DNA of 17,389 bases from CAYZBM01 sp964476705 (GTDB lineage: Bacteria > Pseudomonadota > Alphaproteobacteria > Rickettsiales > UBA6187). This document shows, one piece after another, positions 9,375-16,900 of this stretch (within the stretch, counting starts at the first letter, position 1; each line of letters starts with the position of its first letter). The DNA lies in contig CAYZBM010000043.1 in the NCBI GenBank assembly GCA_964476705.1, positions 1-17,389 on the forward strand, read 5' to 3'. Made by a program: the position numbers and the translations under genes. The notes under the pieces were generated by a model, which did no database searches, was not told where the DNA came from, and saw nothing but the letters and a program-made list of their open reading frames with translations.

Positions 9375-11672
9375 TTACTTCCCTGCATTATCCAGCATCA
9401 ATTGAAGATTATTAAATAACTCTTCTCTTTTTGCTTTTTCCTCAGGAGTTTCATTAGGTAAAACTGGTGCCGCTTTTTGAGTTGGAGCTGAAGCTGTAGG
9501 AGAAGAAGATGTCGGAGCTATAGATTTAGTAGCCTCTGGCGGAATAATTGTAGTAGCTCCTGCTGGTAGCTCTGGAATTTCATCGGATAATTCTGGTAAA
9601 GTAGGTGCTATCGGCAGAATATTATCAGATTCTTTTTCTTTTGGTGAATCATTTTTTTGTGTATTTACTGCTGGCGTCTCTTCTTTTGCTGGAGCGATAG
9701 GCGTAGCTGCAGATTTATTATCTGTTTTTCCTTGTGGCAATTTTACTGCAGGCTTTGCTCCAGTTTTATTTTGATCTCCTGTTGGTGTTACCATTGGCGT
9801 AAATAAGTTAGCCGGTTCAGGAATTGGCGCTTCCTCGTTTTTCATATCTTTATCAATGGCGGCTTTATGCTTAGCGTTTAGTTCTTTTAGCTGACCTGGA
9901 TTTTTTATAGTTTGGTTAATAGGAGATTTTTTTACTTTAGTTTTATCTGTTTTATTTTCTATATTTTTAGGAATTATAGTAGTAGTGGGAGCTGTAGTTT
10001 TTACTGGCCGAGATTTTAGATTGTTTGTAATTCTTTCATTAAGTGGTAAGCCCGATACGTAACTATCTTCTGGATTAATAGTTTTTACTTCACTAGCCTG
10101 TACATCGCGTATATAACGATTTTTAAGTTTTTCAGGTCTTCCATAAATACTAAATTCTGTACTTTTATTTTGAATTAATTTGGCAATATCTTTAAATCCC
10201 CTTGCTAGAGCTATTTGTACAGAATTAAATCCATTAATATTTTGTCGATCAGGATCAGCATTGGCATTTAGTAAGAAAATAACAATATCTTTATTCCCGC
10301 TATAGGCTGCCAGCATTAATGGAGTATGGCCAGCATCATTTGCAATTTCGGTATCGGCTCCGCGTTCTAATAATCTTCTAACTATTTCAGCAATATTATT
10401 TTTAACTGCTAAATGTAAACTAGTATTACCTTTAGTTAGTTTTTCATTTACATCTTTTATTTTGTCAATAAATTGTCCCATAATAATTGGATTTTTAACT
10501 TTAGCTAAAGAGTCAGCAATAGTTGAGGTGGTTTTAGTTATACGGCTTGGATCAGCACCGCGTAATAATAATTCTCGTGTTATATCAGGCCTGGATAATT
10601 GTGCGGCTAAATATAAAGGAGTAAAGCCATTAGCATTTACTATATTAGGATTAGCGCCCATATATAATAAACTAGTTGCTGAGTCTAAATTGCCGGCCAT
10701 AATTGCATAAATTAAAGCAGTATTTCCACGGTTATCCATAACATCAACATCGTCAAAATAATTGACTAAAGTTTTTACTACATCAATTCGACCTTGTGCG
10801 GCACTGCTAAATAAAACAGTTTTATATTCTTCAACATAATAAGCTTTTGGCAAGTGACTATTTTTTTGGTCATATTCTTTGCGGCTTATATCTGGTGATA
10901 ATATTTCAGTTTTGTAATTTACATTAGGTTTTTTAGTTGGAATAAATTTAGTATTTTCTTTCGGTTTTCTTTTTTGGCCCTCTTGCTGGTTATCTTTATT
11001 TTGGTTGCTATAAGGAATGTTATGCGGATTTTTTATCTGTTTTCCTGGGATTAATATTACTGGCTGAACATTATCAATTTTTTCTTTATCGTCTTTAGGA
11101 TTTTGAACTAATATGTTTTTTAAATATAATTTAGGTAACGCAAATTTAGGTTTACCATCGTCAGTTTCTGGCTGTAATACTGAACTGTTAGTTCGAGGAT
11201 TAAAATTTTCAGGAGGCGTTGCTGCAACCCCAGTAGAAGTACTTCCTTCAACAGGAAGAGCTTTAAGTGGTTCTGTACTATATTCAGGTTGTGGAGGAGC
11301 GCTTACTGTAGGTGTTGGGGCCGCAGTTGTAGCTTTATTTGTAACTGGAGACTCTGCAAGCGGTGGCGGAGGGGCGGCAAGTACAGGTGCTGGTTGATCT
11401 GTTTTATCTAAACTTTGAGTAGGTGGTGTAGTTAGTGGCGGTGGAGGTGCTGCTTCTTTATTTTGGTCAGCAAGCTGATTATATTCTAAAATATAATCAC
11501 TAGATCCCGAATATGAATTATGTAAATTTTTAGCTTTTTGCAATATTCCAGGTAGGCTAGCTGTGTCTTCGATGTTATTATCCAGATCATTTTCTGCGGC
11601 TAATGCTTGCGAGGTAAGCAAATGCCATATAAAAGCAGGAACCAAAAAACATGCGGCAAAATCTTTTAACAC
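9375..11672 (-). CDS. Exported proline-rich ankyrin-repeat protein
   Basis: This 765-aa protein starts with a Sec-type signal peptide (residues 1 to about 25: one charged region, a hydrophobic core, then a likely cut after SQALA). Residues about 30-160 are rich in Pro, Ala and Thr, with PPPP runs. Residues about 165-285 are Lys/Asn/Pro-rich. Ankyrin repeats fill about 285-505, with loop motifs at 33-residue spacing: GNTAL near 315, GFTPL near 348, a degenerate repeat near 381, GNTSL near 414, GHTPL near 447 and GFNSV near 480. The remainder to 765 is disordered, rich in Pro/Ala/Thr/Lys. The likely location is periplasmic or secreted (inference), and ankyrin blocks usually bind proteins. The start is GTG at 11672. 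An AGGA lies 12 nt upstream, rather far, so the start is not certain. It lies downstream of popZ on the same strand, separated by the 313-bp structured gap. No enzymatic motif was seen. Confidence 0.88.
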   Translation of the reverse strand: MLKDFAACFLVPAFIWHLLTSQALAAENDLDNNIEDTASLPGILQKAKNLHNSYSGSSDYILEYNQLADQNKEAAPPPPLTTPPTQSLDKTDQPAPVLAAPPPPLAESPVTNKATTAAPTPTVSAPPQPEYSTEPLKALPVEGSTSTGVAATPPENFNPRTNSSVLQPETDDGKPKFALPKLYLKNILVQNPKDDKEKIDNVQPVILIPGKQIKNPHNIPYSNQNKDNQQEGQKRKPKENTKFIPTKKPNVNYKTEILSPDISRKEYDQKNSHLPKAYYVEEYKTVLFSSAAQGRIDVVKTLVNYFDDVDVMDNRGNTALIYAIMAGNLDSATSLLYMGANPNIVNANGFTPLYLAAQLSRPDITRELLLRGADPSRITKTTSTIADSLAKVKNPIIMGQFIDKIKDVNEKLTKGNTSLHLAVKNNIAEIVRRLLERGADTEIANDAGHTPLMLAAYSGNKDIVIFLLNANADPDRQNINGFNSVQIALARGFKDIAKLIQNKSTEFSIYGRPEKLKNRYIRDVQASEVKTINPEDSYVSGLPLNERITNNLKSRPVKTTAPTTTIIPKNIENKTDKTKVKKSPINQTIKNPGQLKELNAKHKAAIDKDMKNEEAPIPEPANLFTPMVTPTGDQNKTGAKPAVKLPQGKTDNKSAATPIAPAKEETPAVNTQKNDSPKEKESDNILPIAPTLPELSDEIPELPAGATTIIPPEATKSIAPTSSSPTASAPTQKAAPVLPNETPEEKAKREELFNNLQLMLDNAGK

Positions 11673-11691
11673 AGCAAAAACAAATCCTATT

Positions 11692-11736
11692 TAGTTGGTT
11701 GTGAAAAAGTTTTTTTGTTAAAAAAACTTTTTTTCC
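11692..11736. repeat. Degenerate copy of the dispersed palindromic repeat
   Basis: The left arm (11692-11716) nearly matches the left arm of the perfect palindrome at 17335-17360: a shared TAGTyGGTTGTGAAAAAGT followed by T-rich sequence. The right arm has decayed, so only a 13-bp stem (11704-11716 with 11720-11732, loop GTT) still pairs perfectly. With A- and T-runs on both sides it could also act as a weak terminator in either direction. It sits just upstream of the GTG start of the ankyrin gene. Confidence 0.6.
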
Positions 11737-11749
11737 AGTAGTATATGTA

Positions 11750-11818
11750 GTCTATAATTCTTGGGAACGGCCCTGCGCATTATAGACAAATCAAAAAATG
11801 AACACTGGTTCATTTTTT
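11750..11818 (+). ncRNA. Two-hairpin structured unit, + orientation (unknown family)
   Basis: A 69-bp unit. Hairpin I pairs 11750-11758 with 11779-11787 (9 bp, perfect) and carries a 20-nt GC-rich loop containing TTGGGAACGGCCCTGCG, in which GGG (11763-11765) can pair with CCC (11771-11773). The linker AAATC (11788-11792) leads to hairpin II, which pairs 11793-11803 with 11808-11818 (11 bp, perfect) and has the tetraloop ACTG. Hairpin II ends in six T, so it has the form of an intrinsic terminator. A second unit in opposite orientation keeps both loops while changing most stem pairs. Function is unknown. It may be a small RNA or half of a palindromic element. Typed as ncRNA on structure alone. 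Confidence 0.5.
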
Positions 11819-11830
11819 ATTTAATTAACA

Positions 11831-11899
11831 AAAAATTTGCCAGTGCAAATTTTTGAGATTTATAATCTATACGAAGGGCCGCTCCCAAGCATAGATTAT
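11831..11899 (-). ncRNA. Two-hairpin structured unit, - orientation (unknown family)
   Basis: Read on the - strand, hairpin I pairs 11891-11899 with 11862-11870 (9 bp, perfect). Its 20-nt loop (11871-11890) matches the + unit at 16 of 20 positions, including TTGGGAGCGGCCCTTCG and the nested GGG/CCC. The linker reads AAATCTC, then hairpin II pairs 11845-11854 with 11831-11840 (10 bp, perfect) around the tetraloop ACTG and ends in a T run. It is also exactly 69 bp. It faces the + unit across a 12-bp centre containing TTAATTAA (11821-11828). Nothing similar was found elsewhere in the window. Confidence 0.5.
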
Positions 11900-11913
11900 T
11901 CATTAATTACTTT

Positions 11914-11937
11914 AAAAAATATCGTAAGATGTTTTTT
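11914..11937. terminator. A/T-flanked hairpin, possible bidirectional terminator
   Basis: 11914-11923 pairs with 11928-11937 (10 bp including one G-U) around the tetraloop GTAA, closed by C-G. Six A precede and six T follow, so either strand would give a stem followed by a U run. It lies downstream of popZ on the - strand. Confidence 0.4.
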
Positions 11938-11969
11938 CATAAATACTATTATCTAATGCTTAAACCTAT

Positions 11970-11994
11970 AAAAGAAGAAGCAGTTTTAAACTGC
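11970..11994 (-). terminator. Intrinsic terminator at the end of popZ
   Basis: The palindrome GCAGTTTTAAACTGC (11980-11994) includes the popZ stop codon at 11986-11988. On the - strand it is followed by a T-rich tail, TTCTTCTTTT (11979-11970). The effective stem is about 5 GC-containing pairs with a 5-nt loop, so strength is moderate. Confidence 0.45.
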
Positions 11995-12636
11995 GTATTC
12001 TTTTACCAATTGTTTTATCTCTTTTTCTACTAGTTTTTCTACTATAGTAGGTAAATTATTATTCATCCATTCAGTTAATTGTGGAGTTAATATATTTACA
12101 ACTAAAGACTCAAGACTAGGATTGGTCGTAGCTTTCTGTACTTCAGTATTTTTCTTTACTTGCTGACTACTAATCTGGGCAACTAAATTAGCTAAAGCCT
12201 GAGAAGTTTTTTTTGCAACTTGCTCATTTAAGAAGCTATTAGGATCAGCTTCTTTTAATCTAGTTTGATTAGCATTAGTATTTTTGTTGTTATTAGCTTT
12301 GTCACTGCTTGCGTTATTATTAATTATATTTTGGTAATTATGCTCTACCGGTATTGGAGCTTCACTATATATCGTCTCTGTTATAGTTTCTGAGCTTTGA
12401 GTCTTAGCTGTAATGCTTGAATTTTGTAATTTATTTCCTTGCTCATCAACTATTTCAGTTAATTCTAGTATTTCTTCTTCGTTATCTTTTGCGGTATCTT
12501 TATAATTTGAATTAAATTCTGAAATAGCTTGCGGATCTTTTATACCAGCAATTACTCCCCGAATTGAAAGTAAAATTTCTTCCATTGAGGGTGAGTCGCT
12601 AAGAGTATTTTTTTGTTCTTTGACTGCAGTTGACAT
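11986..12636 (-). CDS. popZ: Cell pole-organizing protein PopZ (DUF2497 family)
   Basis: In known alphaproteobacteria PopZ self-assembles at the cell pole, tethers the ParB-bound chromosome origin and recruits cell-cycle proteins. This 216-aa protein has both family hallmarks. The N-terminal helix SPSMEEILLSIRGVIAG is at about residues 15-31. The C-terminal oligomerisation region, about residues 174-216, includes SLESLVVNIL, LTEWMNNNLPTIVEKLVEKE and IKQLVKEYAV. The middle is an acidic then Asn-rich low-complexity linker that lacks the proline-rich character typical of Caulobacter PopZ. The ATG at 12636 is chosen because AAGGAG sits 7 nt upstream. The longer open frame to 12750 would run into the promoter. 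The pcm-like gene lies 231 bp upstream on the same strand, as in the alphaproteobacterial pcm-tolC-popZ-valS arrangement, but without tolC or valS. Confidence 0.9.
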   Translation of the reverse strand: MSTAVKEQKNTLSDSPSMEEILLSIRGVIAGIKDPQAISEFNSNYKDTAKDNEEEILELTEIVDEQGNKLQNSSITAKTQSSETITETIYSEAPIPVEHNYQNIINNNASSDKANNNKNTNANQTRLKEADPNSFLNEQVAKKTSQALANLVAQISSQQVKKNTEVQKATTNPSLESLVVNILTPQLTEWMNNNLPTIVEKLVEKEIKQLVKEYAV

Positions 12637-12643
12637 TATAAAA

Positions 12644-12649
12644 CTCCTT
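12644..12649 (-). promoter_or_regulatory. Ribosome binding site deciding the popZ start
   Basis: AAGGAG on the - strand, 7 nt before the ATG at 12636. It is the best Shine-Dalgarno sequence in the window and fixes the start at MSTAVKEQ rather than the longer open frame. Confidence 0.8.
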
Positions 12650-12722
12650 AAATTCTCCAAATAAAACACTATAACTTTAAGTGCAAAATTCAAGTTATCT
12701 ACTCTTAAAAGGGATAATCTCA

Positions 12723-12750
12723 AATTTACAGAAATACTATACAGTGTCAA
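12723..12750 (-). promoter_or_regulatory. Putative popZ promoter
   Basis: On the - strand a perfect TTGACA (12750-12745), a 16-nt spacer and TAAATT (12728-12723, 4 of 6 to TATAAT). Transcription would start near 12716, giving a leader of about 80 nt. The -10 match is only fair. Confidence 0.4.
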
Positions 12751-12846
12751 TTAAACAAGCAAGTATAAATTGACTAGAGCTAAGTTAGTTTATATTTGAT
12801 TGTGCTCATAAGAGCGATGATCGTAAAAAAATCTCTATTTGGGCCT

Positions 12847-12872
12847 AAAAAATCTAATTATATAATTCTAGA
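12847..12872 (-). terminator. Intrinsic terminator overlapping the end of the pcm-like gene
   Basis: On the - strand, TCT-(AG bulge)-AATT, loop ATAT, then AATT-AGA (12872-12853), followed immediately by six T (12852-12847). It overlaps the TAG stop at 12868-12870. The stem is AT-only apart from one pair, so it is likely weak. Confidence 0.4.
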
Positions 12873-13488
12873 AAAAACTAGGTAAATTTTCTTCAAATAA
12901 AATATTTTTTGCGTAAGAATTGTTTTTTTTAGTTAAAATTATGGCTTTGCCCACATTATTTTCTTGTAATATACCGACTAATCTACCACCTTCTGACAGT
13001 TGGCTAAGTAAATCTTCGCTTATTTGGTTGACTGATCCGTTTATTATTATCACATCATAAGGTCCGCATTTAGCGTAGCCTTGGCATAGTTCGTTTTTTA
13101 AGGTTATAACATTATCAAGATCGTACTTATGTAAGTTATTATGGGCAATAGCGGCAAAACTATTTTCACATTCAACCGCGGTTACCTTGCTTGCCAAGCA
13201 AGAAAGCACGGCACTTGAATAGCCAAATAAACAACCAATATCTAAAACTTTATCAGTATTTTTAATCTCAGCTGCTTGTAAAAGTCTGGCAAAACAGCTA
13301 GGTGAGAGTAAATAACGATTATGGCCAAATTCAATATGATTATCAATATAAGCGATGCTGGTTAGTTCTTTAGGCAAAAATAAATGCCGGGGAACTTGAG
13401 CTAAAGCTGCTATAACTGTAGGGCAGGAAACACCCATAGGTAATACCTGGCCTTTTATCATATTTTGGTGGGCAAGTTGTAGATTCAT
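12868..13488 (-). CDS. pcm: Protein-L-isoaspartate O-methyltransferase-like protein
   Basis: This 206-aa Rossmann methyltransferase matches the alphaproteobacterial short PCMT group that lies beside tolC and popZ. Known PIMTs use S-adenosylmethionine to methylate isoaspartyl residues in damaged cytosolic proteins. Visible features are an N-terminal MNLQLAHQNMIKGQV, VPRHLFLPKEL (32-42), RYLLSPSCFARLLQAAEI (58-75), motif I at VLDIGCLFGYSSAVL (81-95), the acidic end of beta-2 (AVECE, 104-108) and GGRLVGIL near 166-173. Motif I is odd: the usual G-x-G-x-G reads G85-C-L-F-G89, so the middle glycine is Leu. The canonical PIMT catalytic segment is also absent, as in this subgroup, so true PIMT activity is uncertain. 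The ATG at 13488 has no Shine-Dalgarno. A promoter upstream gives a leader of about 30 nt. The symbol is by family resemblance. Confidence 0.82.
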   Translation of the reverse strand: MNLQLAHQNMIKGQVLPMGVSCPTVIAALAQVPRHLFLPKELTSIAYIDNHIEFGHNRYLLSPSCFARLLQAAEIKNTDKVLDIGCLFGYSSAVLSCLASKVTAVECENSFAAIAHNNLHKYDLDNVITLKNELCQGYAKCGPYDVIIINGSVNQISEDLLSQLSEGGRLVGILQENNVGKAIILTKKNNSYAKNILFEENLPSFF

Positions 13489-13526
13489 AAATTAAATATT
13501 TAAATGATTTTTTATAATATGACCTT

Positions 13527-13555
13527 TATATAGTGATTATTTTTTGGTTTGGCAA
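13527..13555 (-). promoter_or_regulatory. Promoter of the pcm-like gene
   Basis: On the - strand TTGCCA (13555-13550), a 17-nt spacer and TATATA (13532-13527). Transcription would start near 13520, about 32 nt before the ATG at 13488. Confidence 0.5.
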
Positions 13556-13633
13556 TATGGGAAATTTCTTTAAAAATCTATAACCTTTTGAGCAGTTTTT
13601 ATTAACTACTCCTATATTCTTTAATATAGACTC

Positions 13634-13661
13634 TTGCCAATTTAAAAAAAAATTATATAGT
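13634..13661 (+). promoter_or_regulatory. Promoter of tRNA-Cys
   Basis: TTGCCA (13634-13639), a 16-nt spacer and TATAGT (13656-13661, 5 of 6). The predicted start is near 13669, leaving a precursor leader of about 50 nt that includes the short direct repeat at 13675-13709. The -35 is the same hexamer as in the divergent pcm promoter. Confidence 0.5.
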
Positions 13662-13674
13662 GCCTTTCTTGCTT

Positions 13675-13709
13675 AAGGGTAAAATATCCTCTAAAAAGGG
13701 TAAAATCCT
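13675..13709 (+). repeat. Short direct repeat in the tRNA-Cys leader
   Basis: AAGGGTAAAATATCCT (13675-13690) and AAGGGTAAAATCCT (13696-13709) are near-identical and 5 nt apart. In each copy AGG can pair with CCT as a tiny hairpin. Role unknown. Confidence 0.55.
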
Positions 13710-13717
13710 AATCATTT

Positions 13718-13792
13718 GGCCGGGTAGCAAAGTGGTAATGCAGGGGACTGCAAATCCCCTATACGTCGGTTCGATTCCGACCCTGGCCTCCA
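13718..13792 (+). tRNA. tRNA-Cys (GCA)
   Basis: A complete cloverleaf of 75 nt including an encoded CCA. The acceptor stem GGCCGGG pairs with CCTGGCC (one G-U). The anticodon stem GGGGA/TCCCC (13743-13747 with 13755-13759) encloses the loop CTGCAAA, with anticodon GCA at 13750-13752. The T arm contains GGTTCGATTCC. The discriminator is T, as expected for cysteine tRNA. It charges cysteine and reads UGC and UGU. Confidence 0.97.
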
Positions 13793-13796
13793 TATG

Positions 13797-13827
13797 CTCT
13801 AATTAAGAGTTAAATGTAGAGTTTTTT
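13797..13827 (+). terminator. Weak terminator after tRNA-Cys
   Basis: CTCTA (13797-13801) can pair with TAGAG (13817-13821), followed directly by six T (13822-13827). The stem is only 5 bp with a 15-nt loop, so this is tentative. Confidence 0.3.
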
Positions 13828-13879
13828 ACCGCAATTTAATATTCTTTTAATAAGTTAGTTCCGCATTTTTCTAGAGCCC

Positions 13880-13908
13880 TTTACTTTTAAAATTATGAAG
13901 TATATATT
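13880..13908 (+). promoter_or_regulatory. Putative promoter of the ankyrin-SPOR gene
   Basis: TTTACT (13880-13885, 4 of 6), a 17-nt spacer and TATATT (13903-13908, 5 of 6). The leader would be about 55 nt. Confidence 0.35.
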
Positions 13909-13969
13909 TTGGCCTCATAAAACTATTTTACGCTACATAAAATTAATTAAATAAGAGGCTAGGTTAGGC

Positions 13970-16900
13970 TTGAAAAAGGGTTATCTCAGACTGTTAAAGC
14001 TGTCGACTTGCTGCGCTTTTACTGTGCTTGGCATAGCTATGAATTCTTATGCTATTGGCTTTGGTGATCAGTTGGTTGATGCAGTTGATCGGGGTGATCA
14101 AAATGCGGTAAGTTCGATAATAAAGGCCAAAAAAACTGCAGATACCGTAGGTGATTTAGGGGTAACTCCTTTAATGCGTGCTGCCTATCGTGGCGATTAT
14201 GATATCGCAACCTTAATTTTACAGGCTAAGCCTTATATTAATGCAGCAGATGTTGGTGGAGAAACCGCATTACATTTGGCGGCAAGGCGTGGTGATTTAA
14301 AATTATCCAGTTTGTTGATCAAAAATGGGGCAAATATAAATATCCAAGACAAAGAAGGTTTTACTCCAATAATGCGGGCTATAATGGCCAAAAATAATGA
14401 TTTGGTTAAAGAATTTGTAGAATCTGGTGCTGATATAAATTTAAGCAATGATAATGGCGATACAGCTTTAACCCAAAGTTTAAAAATTGGCCAAAATGAT
14501 GTAATAGATACTATAGCTTTAAGTCCGGCTTTTAAAAAACTATCAAAATCTCAAATTTCTAAAGCTCAGGATGTGGCAAATACTCAGAGTAAAGCTAGTG
14601 TTTCTGAGCATTTCTCTCAAATATTAGCAAAAAATACTGAGTCTGCAAAAATAGCTAGTGAAGAAATTAAAGAAAAGAATAAGGAAAAGAATGAGGTCTT
14701 GGCACAAAATAAAGCTATAAGTTCTGACTCTACATTAAAAGCAGTAAATGATAAAGATTTGGGAGTTAAAATTGGCAGTATTTCTGATTTAACTTTTAAA
14801 ATCAGCGCTATAAAATCTAAAGATAATAAAATTGCTGAGACTATAGATGAAGGTTCTGCTAGTAATAGTTCTAATAAAGAAACTTTATTTAGTTCAGCTA
14901 ATGTCGATAATAAACAAGCCAGTGTTCAATTAAAGCCAACTCCAGTAAAAATAGAAACGGCTGAAATTAAAGATCTGCCGTGGCTTAAAAATAAGCCTAG
15001 TAGCTTAGATAGAAATAATACCCAAATAGAATTGGTAAAAACTGCAGGTGAAGTAAAAGAAGTAAAAGAGCTGAATAAAATTGATAGTGAGAATTTAGAT
15101 TTTCAAGAAATTAAAGATATTGGTTCGCAAAATAGTTATCATAATTTAGTTGCACCAGAGAAAGCTGCAAATATAGAAGCTGATAAAATTGCGGTACCAA
15201 AAGCTGAAGCTAAAGAAATAAAAAGAAATATAGTACCTAAAAAAATAGCAAAACCAGTTACAAGCAAAATTGCTAAGACTACTAAAAATAGTGACGCTAC
15301 TAAAAATCCAATTATAACTGATACTAATAGTAGTATCTATACAGTACAGCTTGGTGTTTTTCCTAGTCAAGATGATGCCTTATTTGTTTGGAATTCTTTA
15401 AGTAAAAAAAATAAAGATTTACTAGGAAATTATACGCCAATCCTCAAAAAAATTGGCACCGAGCAAGATAATAATATTTTATATCGCCTGCGTGCGGGTA
15501 ATTTTGCTGATAAAACTGCAGCTAAAAAATTATGCGGTTCTTTGTTGTCCCGCAATATGGATTGTTTTGTAGTTGAGATGGATAAATCTTTAAGTCAAAA
15601 TGCTAAAATGGTTATGGGTGAGCTGCATTATGATAAATTAATGCAGGGACAGCAAATTACTACCGACAAAAATTGGTCAAAACAAGCAACTAAAGATACT
15701 GATAAGAATGCAGCTATAGAAAATAAAAATCTTGCAATAGTTAAAGATGAAAAAGCTATAGATTTAGCTAAGGCCCGAGAAATCACCCCAATTACGTCGC
15801 AAGTGGTAGCTGATAAGCCTAAAGAAGCAAAAGAATTAAAAAAAATAGCTGAAGTTAACTCAGTTCCGGCTGGACAAAATACAAAAATTACTTCAGTTTT
15901 AGATAATGCTATATTTATTACTGATGGTTCTTTGCCATGGCTAAAAGATGGTTTAGGTGCGCCGGCTGATCTTGCAGTTGTTCCTACTGCAGCCATTGCT
16001 CAAGCAGAAACTAAATCCCCTGTAGCTAAATCTGTGCCAAGTTCAATAGTTTTAGCTAAAGAAAATGGCGTTAAAGATGAGCCTAATTTAGTAGTAGCTA
16101 AACAAAATATAGCGAACAGTGATATCGCCAAAAATGAGGCTGCACAAAAAGATAATTCTTTTGCAGATAATTTTGCTTGGCAAAATAAAAATAGTGCAGC
16201 TATATCTTCTAGTTCTAGTAATGTTAGTGCAAAAGCAGCTGTAAATAACCCTCCTAAACTACAAGAACATATTTATCAGGATCAGATTAAAACAGCTCCA
16301 GGTATAGTTCCTGTACCGGTAGTTGCTGCTAATAATTCTAATAGTAGTCTAGCACCTAAAACTGAGAATTTAAGTGTCACTACTTTAGCTCCGGTCGTGG
16401 CAAGTACAAGGCAAAATACAGCTCAAAATAATAATCAGGAAATTCCAGCTTTAAAACCAGAAGCTGCTCTTGAATATCGTGCGGCAAATAATAATGGTAA
16501 TATTCCGCTTAATGATTTTGATAGTGAATATAAAGATTTCTATCAGGATGTAAAAGAAGATATAAATCATAATGATGGAAAAATGGTTAACAATAAAGCG
16601 GTATCTGAGGCAGTTTTAGTTCCAGATAATGCCGCACACACTAGCAATAATTATGTTGCAGGATTAAAATCTAGAGATAATTCTTCTTCAGCAATAGAAT
16701 CGGGAATTTGGTTAAAAATTGGTAAGTTTAATTCCAGTGATGAGGCTACTGATTATTACACCAGAATGTTTAAATATGATAATGCTTTCTCTCGCATTAA
16801 AATGATGTTGATGGAGCCTGAATCAAAATCAGAAGCCACAGTTTTTATGCGCTTAGGGCCAGTTGAGAATTCTGAGATTGCAGCGGTTTGTCAAATAGTT

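Noticed and set aside
11751..11899. Idea that the paired units are an attC site or a twister, pistol or hammerhead ribozyme
   Set aside because: The conserved bases do not match what I recall of those consensus motifs, and attC core sites are absent.
12637..12750. N-terminal extension of popZ by 38 residues
   Set aside because: It overlaps the TTGACA promoter and skips a perfect AAGGAG before the ATG at 12636.
12804..12815. GCTC-ATAA-GAGC hairpin between popZ and pcm
   Set aside because: Only 4 bp and not followed by a T run on either strand. Too weak to call.
15146..15996. Antisense open frames inside the ankyrin-SPOR gene (and similar ones in other genes)
   Set aside because: They mirror the low-complexity coding sequence, have no ribosome sites and no recognisable domains.
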